Assembly: GCA_000381605.1 (NCBI GenBank)
Contig: KB906757.1
Span: 496,001-560,000 of the forward strand
Direction: 5' to 3'
Length of the DNA: 64,000 nt
From: Acidobacteriaceae bacterium KBS 89
GTDB taxonomy: Bacteria; Acidobacteriota; Terriglobia; Terriglobales; Acidobacteriaceae
Shown: one piece after another, positions 52,520 to 61,618 of the stretch
How the letters are laid out: each line of letters begins with the position of its first letter
Position numbering within the stretch: the first letter of the stretch is position 1
Made by a program: the position numbers and the translations under genes
Notes under the pieces: model-generated
The model's database searches: none
The model's input: the letters and a program-made list of their open reading frames with translations, nothing else
Told to the model about the DNA's origin: nothing

Positions 52520-55072
52520 CTATTCCGTTCGCAAAGCCTTCACGGGATCAGTGGAAGCCGCTCGCCGCGCGGGAATCAATCCAGCCGCCAGCGCAGACAA
52601 AGCCAGAGTCGCAATCGCCAGAGAAAGCACCTGGGCATCATGCCCGGCCACACTGTAAAGCTGCGACTTCACAAAGCGGACGCACAGCAGTGCCACAGGC
52701 AGTCCAATCGCTAGACCGATGCCCGCCTGCAGCATCGCCTCGCGCAGTACCATCCTGACCACGCTCCCGCGACCCGCGCCCATCGCCATGCGGATGCCAA
52801 TCTCCGGAGTGCGGCGTGCAACCGTGTATGCCGTGACCCCATACAATCCGACCGATGCCAGGATCAAGGCCAGCACACCAAACATCAGCGTCAGGCGGGC
52901 AATCAGGCGCTCCTGGTTGAACTGCCCCTTGATCTGTCCTGCGAACGAATCGTAACGCGTGACGGTCAGGTTTGGATCGATGCTCGCCAGCGTCCGGCGC
53001 ACCTGCGACTCCAATCCGTCGACGGAGCCCTTGGTCTGCAACATGATCGCGCCCGCGTAGAGTGAGCGGATATCGTCCTCAGGCTTTGTGTGCGCAATCT
53101 GGAGCAGCGGACGGAAGTACATCGGGCGCACTGGCCGTCGCAGATTGTTGTACTTCACATCTGAGATCACTCCCACGATCTCGAAGTCGCCCACGCTTTC
53201 CATACCCGATATACCAAAGTGAACGCCGACAGGGTCTTCTCCCTTCGGAAAGAACTTCTTGGCGAAGGCCTGATTGACGACTGCGACTGGAGTTGATGTT
53301 GCAGTATCGTGAGCTGTAATTCCGCGTCCGCGAAGCACATGGTGACCTACGATGTCGAAGAACGCTGGTCCGACCCGAAGCCACGAGGCGCCGTTGTTGT
53401 CGCCTGCTCTGGGCTCCGGCCGTCCTTGAATGACAACTCCCTCACCCCAATTGTTCCCTTCGAGCGGCGTGTATAACGAAAGAGCGGCACGTTCAATGCC
53501 CGGCAGTCCACGAAGATTCTGATCGATTTGGTCGTAGAGCGCCTGAAGCTGTTCGGGCTTATAGCCAGCGTTCTCAGGGTTGAAGTGCACTACGACGCGG
53601 TTCTCCGTCTCCACTCCGAAATTCTGATTTTCCAGATTATTTAGGCTCTTAGCCATCAGACCCGCGCCAACCAGAAGAATCAGTGAAAGCGCTGCCTGAA
53701 GCACCACCAGCGATCGCTGCAACCATCCTGAGTAGTCGCTCGTCGACCGATTTGATCCGCGTAAAGCTTCAGCCGGCTCCGCGTGCGATGTCACCCATGC
53801 CGGCGCAATGCCAAAGATCAACCCCGTCAACAGCGAAAGTCCGAACGCAAACGCCAGCACGCCAGGAGACGGACTCGCATGGATCGGAAGATTCGTCGCA
53901 TCCGGAAATGCCATCGACAGCAATGCCTTAGTACCCGAATACGCCAGCACCAATCCGGCCAGACCACCCATGCACGACAGCACCACACTCTCAGTGAGCA
54001 TCTGTCGTATGAGTCTCTTTCGTTGCGCACCCAGCGCCATTCGTATCGAAGTCTCCGCGCGTCGCGCCATGCCCCGCACCAACACCAGGTTTGCAATGTT
54101 CGCGCAGGCAATCAACAGAACCAGCGCAGAGATTGCCATCAGAAATCGCAGTCCCTGTCCATATTCCTGCTGCATATTTGCAATTCCCGCTCCACCCGGT
54201 GTCAGCACCACATGCGACTGCGCGAGGTTATTTTTTTGGTCGTCCCTCTGATAAAGCGGGAGGGTCATCAGGTAGTTGCGAAGCAACGCGCTCATCTTCG
54301 CCTGGAGCCTGGACAGGTCAGTCCCGGGCTTTACTTTGCCTAGAATATAGACCCAGTTTGCTCCTCTGCGATGCAGAAGGCTCGTAGGATGAGACTGGCC
54401 GGTAAAGGGCTCCATCGCCATCGGAATATAAAAATCCGGTGGCGAATCCGTCATACGGTCCCCATAGAATCCAGGAGGAGTTATACCCAGGATTGTGACG
54501 GGGTTGGTATTCAGAATGAAAGTGCTGCCCACAATTGTTGGATCAAGCGCGTAGTCGCGCTGCCAGGTCTGGTAGCTCATCACCACGCCCATTGGCGCCC
54601 CGACAACGTCGTCACTGGGAGTTAGCAGGCGTCCGGCGTAAGGCTGGAGACCAAAAACCTGAAAATAATTCCCGGAGACGTGCTCTCCGCGCAGGGCCTT
54701 TGGAAGTGCATTACTCTTGCTGCTCCGCGCAGTAATGGAGCCGTAGCCAATACCTGCCTGCATCGCAGCCAACTGCTCAAACTCTGTCGTGTTGTCGCGG
54801 AGATGCGTGTATAGCTCGTAGGCAAAGATTGAATAGTCGTTCTCATCCGGTGTGCCGCCGTTGACGCAGCAATCGTCTCGATCGCCGACACGCACCAGCG
54901 TCTTTGGGTCCGCCACCGGCAGGTTCTTCAGCAGAACCGCATGCACTAGCGTAAAAATCGCCGCGTTCGCACCAATGCCCAGGGCCAGCGTCAACACCGC
55001 CGTCACCGTGAAGCCTGGCGCCTTCCTCAATTGCCGCAGTGCGTAATTCAAATCCTGCATTAGCCTGTTCAT
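52520..55072 (-). CDS. ADOP/MacB-type ABC permease (second)
   Basis: 850 residues, the same two-FtsX layout as the neighbour, beginning MNRLMQDLNYALRQLRKAPG. Shared blocks include TVTAVLTLALGIGANAAIF, RRTPEIGIRMAMGAGRG and the C-terminal STDPVKALRTE. The two permeases are parallel duplicates rather than alternatives. The start at 55072 follows GGAGTGGGCG; the frame opens a little upstream. A broken third paralog follows at 55099-55720. Confidence 0.85.
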   Translation of the reverse strand: MNRLMQDLNYALRQLRKAPGFTVTAVLTLALGIGANAAIFTLVHAVLLKNLPVADPKTLVRVGDRDDCCVNGGTPDENDYSIFAYELYTHLRDNTTEFEQLAAMQAGIGYGSITARSSKSNALPKALRGEHVSGNYFQVFGLQPYAGRLLTPSDDVVGAPMGVVMSYQTWQRDYALDPTIVGSTFILNTNPVTILGITPPGFYGDRMTDSPPDFYIPMAMEPFTGQSHPTSLLHRRGANWVYILGKVKPGTDLSRLQAKMSALLRNYLMTLPLYQRDDQKNNLAQSHVVLTPGGAGIANMQQEYGQGLRFLMAISALVLLIACANIANLVLVRGMARRAETSIRMALGAQRKRLIRQMLTESVVLSCMGGLAGLVLAYSGTKALLSMAFPDATNLPIHASPSPGVLAFAFGLSLLTGLIFGIAPAWVTSHAEPAEALRGSNRSTSDYSGWLQRSLVVLQAALSLILLVGAGLMAKSLNNLENQNFGVETENRVVVHFNPENAGYKPEQLQALYDQIDQNLRGLPGIERAALSLYTPLEGNNWGEGVVIQGRPEPRAGDNNGASWLRVGPAFFDIVGHHVLRGRGITAHDTATSTPVAVVNQAFAKKFFPKGEDPVGVHFGISGMESVGDFEIVGVISDVKYNNLRRPVRPMYFRPLLQIAHTKPEDDIRSLYAGAIMLQTKGSVDGLESQVRRTLASIDPNLTVTRYDSFAGQIKGQFNQERLIARLTLMFGVLALILASVGLYGVTAYTVARRTPEIGIRMAMGAGRGSVVRMVLREAMLQAGIGLAIGLPVALLCVRFVKSQLYSVAGHDAQVLSLAIATLALSALAAGLIPARRAASTDPVKALRTE

Positions 55073-55098
55073 CGCCCACTCCATCTCCGCCGCATTGG

Positions 55099-55720
55099 TT
55101 ACTCCACCCCTAAAGCCTCTGTTGGTTCAACTGCAGAAGCTCACCAGAACAGTGGCCATGAATCATCCCATCGCCGCCATAGAGGGCGTCGCGCTCTTCG
55201 AGCGATTTGCTTACATTGCGCTCCGGCTGCTATTCACAAATCCGACCCAGATACTCCCGATCAGTGCGCTGCCGCCGCGCCACCTTCAGCACTGCACAAG
55301 TGCAATTGCCGCTTTCCGGCCTGGGTTGCTCGCGACCGTCACATCGCAACCTTCGCTTCTGCTGGGAGCCGCCCAGACAAACCCAACTTCGAGGTCGTAT
55401 TCCTTCACCTCTGTCCTTCGGTCTATCACCCACTGTTGCGCCAAACACCATCTCCTCTTACCGGCGCTGATCTTCTTCAGCGTCGACGTCAGTACCGTCC
55501 GCACCACCTTCAGCTCGGTGCGCGCCGCACACTGCAACGCAGTTTGTCTATGGCCCTGATGTCGCTCGTTCCGCATGTATTCCATCGCACTCAGCGCGGC
55601 AACATTCAGAGCGACTCCCAGCACAACCAGAGGAACCACGGTCGCCGCCGTTCCCGACAACCCCATCGCCCCGCAAATCTGACGCAACGCGAGTCTCAAG
55701 TCGTCCAACATCGTCATCAT
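55099..55720 (-). pseudogene. Broken third ADOP permease remnant
   Basis: N-terminal part: the frame from 55720 reads MMTMLDDLRLALRQICGAMG and continues with a degenerate hydrophobic helix (to about 55590), like an ADOP start, then loses homology. C-terminal part: the minus frame near 55099-55137 reads ASAVEPTEALGVE and stop, the ADOP tail motif, but out of frame and preceded by a TGA. About 2 kb of permease is missing between them. Start overlaps the ATPase stop by ATGA, as in the intact genes, so it was once a third coupled permease. Confidence 0.72.
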
Positions 55721-56439
55721 GCTTCTACCTCCGCAAGCAGCTTGTTGAGTTCACCCTCCGCCACCACCTTGCCATCGAATAGATGGATCTGCCGCTCCGC
55801 ATGTGCCGCAAACCTCGGATCGTGCGTCACCATGCAGATCGTCGCGCCTTCACTATGAAGCTCTTGCAGCAGCTTCATCACAGCTTCACCGTTCTTCGAG
55901 TCCAGATTTCCCGTAGGCTCGTCCGCCAGCAATATCGACGGCGAACCCGCCAGCGCTCGCGCCACCGCGACCCTCTGCTGTTGACCACCAGAAAGTTGCG
56001 CCGGATAGTGCCGCATTCGGTGCGCCATATTCACCCGCTCCAGCGACTCCTGCACTCTCCGCTTCCGCTCCGCCGACGGCATCCCCGCGCGATACGTCAG
56101 CGGCAACTCCACATTTTCCGCGACCGTCAGATCTCCAATCAGGTTGAAACTCTGAAAAATAAACCCGATCTCCTGGTTTCGAATTCGCGATCGGTCGGCA
56201 AAATTCAAATTGGCCACCTCTTTGCCGTTCAACGTGTAACGGCCCCCCGTCGGTGTATCGAGCAAACCAATGATCGACAGCAGCGTCGACTTCCCGCATC
56301 CCGAGGGCCCCGACATCGCCACATACTCGCCCCGGTTGATATTCAAATGCACACCCGATAAGGCGTGCGTCTCAATCTCATCCGTATAAAAAATCTTCGT
56401 CAGGTCCTCGATCTGAATAATCGTCTCTGTTGCGGTCAT
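55717..56439 (-). CDS. ABC transporter ATP-binding protein (MacB/LolD type), first copy
   Basis: 240 residues with Walker A GPSGCGKSTLL, signature LSGGQQQRVAVARALAG and Walker B ILLADEPTGNLD. The ATG at 56439 follows GGGAGAGCAACG; the frame opens earlier but those residues are not conserved. It sits between the adaptor and the permeases, as in MacAB operons. A second ATPase at 49300 shows the operon contains two related ATPases. Confidence 0.88.
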   Translation of the reverse strand: MTATETIIQIEDLTKIFYTDEIETHALSGVHLNINRGEYVAMSGPSGCGKSTLLSIIGLLDTPTGGRYTLNGKEVANLNFADRSRIRNQEIGFIFQSFNLIGDLTVAENVELPLTYRAGMPSAERKRRVQESLERVNMAHRMRHYPAQLSGGQQQRVAVARALAGSPSILLADEPTGNLDSKNGEAVMKLLQELHSEGATICMVTHDPRFAAHAERQIHLFDGKVVAEGELNKLLAEVEA

Positions 56440-56465
56440 CGTTGCTCTCCCTTTCTGTATCGTGC

Positions 56466-57725
56466 CTAATTCAAACGGATTCGGTCCGTGTTGTCCCATC
56501 GGCTCATATCAGACAGAATGACCGTATCGCCACTCTGCAATCCCTCGAGCACCTGAATACTATTCACCGATGCGCGTCCGACCTTCACAGGAACTCGCAC
56601 CGCCGTCTTGCCGTCCGCACCTAGCTTGAACAGGCTGATCGTGCTGTTTTCATTCCCGAACGCTGGCCGCCCCACAAAGAGCACGTCCGTCATCCGGTCC
56701 AGATCGATCGTTCCGTCCACACTGAGGTCGGGTCTCGCGCCCAGAGGCAGCGCCCCAGCAATCTCTACGTCAACAGTCACCGTTCCGTTCAATACCCCCG
56801 GATCGATACGCATCACCTTTCCCTCGATCACTCCGTTATGCGTGTCAATCTCTGCCGGCTGCCCAATCTGGATGTCCCTCGCCTGCGTCTCCGCTATCTT
56901 CAGGCTGGCCTTCAACTGGTCCGGCTGTACCACCTTCGCCAGCGTGGTTCCTGTATCCACGTGCTCGCCAACCTGATGGTCGAGTTCGACCAGTACTCCG
57001 CTGATTCCGGCCCTCACGCTCAACGCATCCAGCTGTCTTTGCTTCAAGGCCAGCAGGGCCTTTGCCTGGTCCACCTTGGTCTGCTGCACCGCAAGCTGCG
57101 TCTCGATCGCCTTCTCATTCAGAACCAATCGCTCTTTCTCAAGATCGTTCCGCGTCGTTAGCTCGTCCGCCTTGCCCTTTGAAGCGCTATACGTCAACCC
57201 GCTGATAACACCCAGGTCATACAGCGACTTGTCCGTCTGAGCCTGTAGCTTCGCCTGTGAATAATCCGCCCGCACAGTCGCCCCTGAGGCCTTCTGATCC
57301 ATCAGGTCGCTTTGTACCTTGGCCCGGGTATTGATGTAGTCGGCCTGTGCACCCTTCAACTGAAGCTGTGCGTCGAGCAGCTCCTGCTGCAACTCCGGGT
57401 CGACAAGATCCATCAGGATCGTACTCGGGTCAACCTTCGCCCCTGGCAGCACGCGAATCCGCACCACCGTCGCCGCAGTCTCCGCGGGAATCAGCCGGAT
57501 CTTGTCCTCGCGCGGAACCAGGGTGCCCGGCCCGCGCACCTGCCGCAGCAACGGCCCCCGTTTCACTGCGTCAGTCCACACCGTCGCCCGGTCCACCTCA
57601 GGTGCGGCCGGTTTCAACCGTGTCACAAAAAACGCCACAAGTGCCAGCGCCACAACTCCGCAGCCAGCTAAAAGCCACTGTCGGCGCATCTTTTTCTTCT
57701 TGATATCAGGTCTGGAAATGTCCAT
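56466..57725 (-). CDS. HlyD/MacA-type periplasmic adaptor (membrane-fusion protein)
   Basis: 419 residues: one N-terminal helix (about 18-38), coiled-coil hairpin (LDAQLQLKGAQADYINTRAK; EKAIETQLAVQQTKVDQAKA in overlapping pieces), lipoyl-like and beta-barrel domains (PAEIDTHNGVIEGKVMRIDP). MacA-like adaptors link the ABC permease to TolC. The start at 57725 (MDISRPDIKKKK) matches the usual beginning of this group, but the predicted sigma-54 TSS lies only about 6 nt upstream, implying a nearly leaderless mRNA; an alternative start at 57689 would fix this. First gene of the export operon. Confidence 0.85.
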   Translation of the reverse strand: MDISRPDIKKKKMRRQWLLAGCGVVALALVAFFVTRLKPAAPEVDRATVWTDAVKRGPLLRQVRGPGTLVPREDKIRLIPAETAATVVRIRVLPGAKVDPSTILMDLVDPELQQELLDAQLQLKGAQADYINTRAKVQSDLMDQKASGATVRADYSQAKLQAQTDKSLYDLGVISGLTYSASKGKADELTTRNDLEKERLVLNEKAIETQLAVQQTKVDQAKALLALKQRQLDALSVRAGISGVLVELDHQVGEHVDTGTTLAKVVQPDQLKASLKIAETQARDIQIGQPAEIDTHNGVIEGKVMRIDPGVLNGTVTVDVEIAGALPLGARPDLSVDGTIDLDRMTDVLFVGRPAFGNENSTISLFKLGADGKTAVRVPVKVGRASVNSIQVLEGLQSGDTVILSDMSRWDNTDRIRLN

Positions 57726-57740
57726 TGCACTCGATTCAAG

Positions 57741-57756
57741 TGCAAGCACGAGGCCA
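57741..57756 (-). promoter_or_regulatory. Sigma-54 (-24/-12) promoter of the export operon
   Basis: On the minus strand the sequence reads TGGCCTCGTGCTTGCA. It matches the consensus TGGCAC-N5-TTGCW at the invariant GG and GC and all but the AC dinucleotide (CT here), with correct spacing. A start site near 57730 is implied. The operon encodes its own NtrC-type activator. Confidence 0.7.
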
Positions 57757-57815
57757 ATCTTAGCGACCCAGTTTCAATTACTTAGAAACCAAAGTCCACC
57801 TCGGACCGTCCACAA

Positions 57816-57839
57816 TCGAGAATGACTGTCCATTCTCGA
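57816..57839. promoter_or_regulatory. Inverted repeat, probable NtrC-type activator binding site
   Basis: TCGAGAATG (57816-57824) and CATTCTCGA (57831-57839) form 9-bp perfect arms around a 6-bp spacer. The centre is about 97 bp upstream of the predicted sigma-54 start, the usual place of an enhancer site. It sits 20 bp before the ligD stop. The regulator at 45981 is the natural binder. Confidence 0.65.
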
Positions 57840-57859
57840 ACACTCACCGACGTTGAGGA

Positions 57860-60628
57860 CTAGTCGGACGGAGAGATCTTGAACTGATCCAGTATCTTGG
57901 CTGTAATTCGCGACGGTGCTTTGAAGAATTGCTTCCACGGATCGCGGCTCAACCTGCTTTTCCACTCATCAAACTCGGCCACATGGACGACCGGCCTCTC
58001 CGCCAACTTGAGATCGCTCCAGGCCAACGGAAGTGAAACGGGCGCCCCGGCCCGCGCACGCGGAGAGAACGCCGCCACTGCAGTCGCTCCCCGTTCGTTT
58101 CGCAGATAGTCGAGAAAAATCCGTCCCTTACGCGCCGCCTTGCTCATCTTCGTCAGATACAAAGAGGGCTCTTCCTTCTCCATCTGCAACACAAAGGCAT
58201 GGGCAAATTGTTTGATAACCAGCCAGTCGTACTCCGCAACGATCGGCACAACGACATGCAGCCCCTTACCACCCGTACTCTTCAGAAAGCTCTCCAACCC
58301 CATCTTCTTGAGTTGCCTGCGGACATCTCCCGCACTCTCGGCCAGCCGCGCCCACGCGACCTCCGGGTCTGGATCGAGATCAATAATGATGCGGTCCGGA
58401 TGCTCCAGGTCATCGTTGCGCGATCCCCACGGATGCACCTCCAGCACACCCATCTGTGCCAAACCAGCCAGCGCTTCGGCATTCGAGAGCGTGATGTAAG
58501 GCTCGATCTCACCCGTCTTCTTGTCCGGCACGTCAACCGATCTAATGCCTGGCGGCAGCATGTGGTTCACATGCTTCTGATAAAAACACGGCTTCTCGCT
58601 GCCATCAGGACAACGCACCAGCGACACAGGCCGGCCCTCGACATGCGGCAGCATATGCGATGCAACGGCCCAGTAGTAGTCAGCAAGCTGCTGCTTGGTC
58701 AAATGTGACTTCTCATCGAGAATCTTCTGCGGGTGTGTCAACCGAACCGGAGCATGCTTCCCGGCTAATTCTTTCGCCGCCTTCGTCTTCGCAGTAGTCA
58801 CCTTCGCCGCGACGCCCGCAGATGCAACATGGGAAGCATGTTCCGTTCCCCGCGGTTTCGGCGCGACGCCCTGCTCTTCCCGCCGAACCTCTTTCGCCGG
58901 CTTGTCCTCACGAAGCCCTTTGAACGCCGCCTGACGCACCAGATTATCCGCCGTCCAAGTCGCAAAACTGACCTGCGCCACCAGCTCCGGCCGCACCCAG
59001 ATCGCTCCTCGTCGTGCCTCTGCGGGTGGTTTCTCGAACGGATTCTCTGCCTTGCGCAGCTTATCCAATTGGTCGCGCAGGACGTTGTGAGTCTTTTGCG
59101 TAAATCCCGTGCCGGTACGTCCAGCGTAGATCAGCTCCTTTCCGTCGTAGTAGCCGAGCAACAACGCTCCCACGCCGTGGATTCCGTTCGACGGCAGCGT
59201 AAAGCCTCCAACGACGAACTCCTGCTCATGAACGCACTTCAACTTCAGCCAGTCGCCCCCGCGGCCGCTCGAATACTTGCTCGTGGCCAGCTTCGAGATA
59301 ATTCCCTCTGCACGCAGTGCACAAGCGCTCCGAAACACCTCGTCTCCCTTACCCACAAGGTGTTCGCTGAAGCGCAGAAATTCCTCGTCACCTTCAACAA
59401 CCCGCTCCAGAATTTTCTTACGTTCAATCAACGGCAATCCGCGCAAACTATGCCCATTCAGGTGAAGCAGGTCGAATGTAAAATAAGTCAGCGGCTTCCT
59501 CACTCCCTCTTGAAATGCCGCCTGCAGATCCGCAAAACTGGTTGTTCCATCGTCGGCAAGTACCACAACCTCACCATCAAGGATCGCCCTCTCGACAGGC
59601 AACGCAGCAACGAGGGTCGCAATCGCCTTCATCCGATGCGTCCAGTCCAGCCCCGTCCGAGTCAGTAGTTGCACCTTGTCGCCGTCCTTGCGAGCCTGAA
59701 CGCGATAACCATCCAGCTTCAACTCGTGCAACCAACCATTTCCGCTCGGTGGCGTAGTCGATTGCAGCGCGAGCTCCGGAGCAATAAACTCCGGCAGCTT
59801 CTCCTTCGGAAGCTCCTTCAAAACCGAAGTAAAATCCGCAGCGGCCCGCTGCCTCGAACTAGGCCCCTTTGCCGTAGAGCCTTTACCCTTACCGGCCTTC
59901 TGATCACTGACACCACCACCATCGTTGCGATACCACGCGTTGCCCTTCGCAGTCTCCTTCGAGTTCCAGACATGGTCCTCGCTCCTCGCAATCTCTTCCA
60001 AACTCCGCCCCGTCACGACGCTATCCGACGCCTCTTCCGTGATGCCTGCATCGTCCTTGGTCCGCTCAAACTCATCATGTTCCTTGATCAACAGCCAATT
60101 CGGTTTGCGTTCATTCGCGAACTTGCCGCCCATCCGGATCAGCGCCCATTTCCCCTTCAACTTCGTGCCGTGCAGGATGAACTTAAGCGAACCCGAACGC
60201 AGCCCTTCATCGACATCGGTGTGCCCTGCCTGCGGCTCCCATGTCCCTTGGTCCCACACCATCACTGTTCCGCCGCCATACTGGCCTTTGGGAATAATTC
60301 CCTCAAAGCCCCCATACTCGATCGGATGGTCCTCCACCTGCACAGCAAGCCTCTTGTCAGCAGTGACATAGCTCGGCCCCTTGCTCACTGCCCAGCTCTT
60401 CAACACACCATTCCACCCAAGCCGGAAGTCATAGTGCAGATGCGACGCTGCATGCTTCTGAATAACAAATGGAAGGGGCTGTTTGTTGAACAGTTTTGCT
60501 TTTGCAGATCCGCTAGGCTCACTGGTAATCTCGAAGTCCCGCATCGAGCGATAGAGCCCAAGTTGTTCATCGACCGCGTCGGCCGCGCTTTTGGGCGACT
60601 TTGATTTAGCCATCTTCTTCGTCGCCAT
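57860..60628 (-). CDS. ligD: Multifunctional DNA ligase D (non-homologous end joining)
   Basis: 922 residues in PE-LIG-POL order. Phosphoesterase domain (about 30-190) with HASHLHYDFRLG-type His residues (H59, H63, H65, H101); ligase domain with adenylated K304 in HELKLDGYRV (about 290-590); polymerase domain (about 640-922) with the DxD motif in IIDLDPDPEV. It repairs double-strand breaks with Ku. Only 5 bp separate it from the Ku stop, so one operon. Linker regions between domains are long and Lys/Ala-rich. Confidence 0.93.
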   Translation of the reverse strand: MATKKMAKSKSPKSAADAVDEQLGLYRSMRDFEITSEPSGSAKAKLFNKQPLPFVIQKHAASHLHYDFRLGWNGVLKSWAVSKGPSYVTADKRLAVQVEDHPIEYGGFEGIIPKGQYGGGTVMVWDQGTWEPQAGHTDVDEGLRSGSLKFILHGTKLKGKWALIRMGGKFANERKPNWLLIKEHDEFERTKDDAGITEEASDSVVTGRSLEEIARSEDHVWNSKETAKGNAWYRNDGGGVSDQKAGKGKGSTAKGPSSRQRAAADFTSVLKELPKEKLPEFIAPELALQSTTPPSGNGWLHELKLDGYRVQARKDGDKVQLLTRTGLDWTHRMKAIATLVAALPVERAILDGEVVVLADDGTTSFADLQAAFQEGVRKPLTYFTFDLLHLNGHSLRGLPLIERKKILERVVEGDEEFLRFSEHLVGKGDEVFRSACALRAEGIISKLATSKYSSGRGGDWLKLKCVHEQEFVVGGFTLPSNGIHGVGALLLGYYDGKELIYAGRTGTGFTQKTHNVLRDQLDKLRKAENPFEKPPAEARRGAIWVRPELVAQVSFATWTADNLVRQAAFKGLREDKPAKEVRREEQGVAPKPRGTEHASHVASAGVAAKVTTAKTKAAKELAGKHAPVRLTHPQKILDEKSHLTKQQLADYYWAVASHMLPHVEGRPVSLVRCPDGSEKPCFYQKHVNHMLPPGIRSVDVPDKKTGEIEPYITLSNAEALAGLAQMGVLEVHPWGSRNDDLEHPDRIIIDLDPDPEVAWARLAESAGDVRRQLKKMGLESFLKSTGGKGLHVVVPIVAEYDWLVIKQFAHAFVLQMEKEEPSLYLTKMSKAARKGRIFLDYLRNERGATAVAAFSPRARAGAPVSLPLAWSDLKLAERPVVHVAEFDEWKSRLSRDPWKQFFKAPSRITAKILDQFKISPSD

Positions 60629-60633
60629 GTCTT

Positions 60634-61536
60634 CTACGCAGACTTCCGCGGCTTACCTGCCTTCGTATTCGCAGACTTCACCAGAGTAATGCCCTTCTTG
60701 GACCCCGCAGCAGGAACTTTCGCGTACGCCTTCTTCTTCGGTGCCGGTGGCGCATCGCCTCGAACGCTCTTGCGCAGCGCATCCATCAGGTTGATCACCT
60801 TGGCGGACCTCGGCTCCGGCTCATCACGCGGAATCGGCGCGTGCTTCACCTTGGCCTCGATCATCTCGCGCAACGCCGCCTCATATTCATCCTTGAACTT
60901 CTCCGGCACAAACTTCGCAGCCTTGCGTTTGATCAACTCCTTCGCAAGGGAAAGTTGGTCTTCATCCACTGCGACCTTCTTGATTTCGCCAAAGTATGCC
61001 GCCGGGTCTCGCAATTCCTCCGCATAACGCATCGTGTAAGCCATCATGCCCGCGAGCTTTTCATCGGCCGGCGCCGAAACAGCCACCAGATGTTCCCGCC
61101 CACCAAAGGCGATCTTGCCCAGCCCAACCTTCTTCGTCGTCTCCAGCGCCTTGCGAACTACCGCAAAGGCCTCGGCTTGAACATCGTTCTCAGGCACCAC
61201 GAAGTATGGCTTCTCGAAAAACTCGGGATCCAGCTCGTCTACGTCGACGAACTGCGTCATCTCAAGAGTGTGTCGCGAAGGTATTCGCAGATGTTCAATC
61301 TCGTCCGGCTCAACGGTGACATATTCTCCCTTGCGATACTCATAGCCCTTCACAATGTCGGAGTTCTCTACCGGGCCTTCATCATCCGACACCTTTTGGT
61401 GCTTGATGCGCTCGCCGCTCTTGCGGCTCAACTGATGAAACCGAATCTCGCTCTTCGCCTCAGTAGCAGGAAACAACTTGATACCAAACGAAACTAGAGA
61501 GATTTGGATCTGACCTGACCAGTAAGGACGTGGCAT
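60634..61536 (-). CDS. ku: Ku homodimeric DNA end-binding protein
   Basis: 300 residues. Ku core with PRPYWSGQIQISLVSFGIKL at the N terminus, FHQLSRKSGERIKHQKV, FEKPYFVVPE and AYTMRYAEELRDP; a basic C-terminal tail (APKKKAYAKVPAAGSKKG) of the type that helps DNA binding. The ATG at 61536 follows GGAG at 9 bp; the frame is open from a TTG at 61551. Forms an NHEJ pair with the following ligD, 5 bp away. Confidence 0.93.
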   Translation of the reverse strand: MPRPYWSGQIQISLVSFGIKLFPATEAKSEIRFHQLSRKSGERIKHQKVSDDEGPVENSDIVKGYEYRKGEYVTVEPDEIEHLRIPSRHTLEMTQFVDVDELDPEFFEKPYFVVPENDVQAEAFAVVRKALETTKKVGLGKIAFGGREHLVAVSAPADEKLAGMMAYTMRYAEELRDPAAYFGEIKKVAVDEDQLSLAKELIKRKAAKFVPEKFKDEYEAALREMIEAKVKHAPIPRDEPEPRSAKVINLMDALRKSVRGDAPPAPKKKAYAKVPAAGSKKGITLVKSANTKAGKPRKSA

Positions 61537-61618
61537 TTCGGAGTTCTCCAACTCAATTGGAAGCAGAATTCGGCCTCAGAGATGCTTTTTACCATCGCCC
61601 GGCCCAATCTCTGCAACA

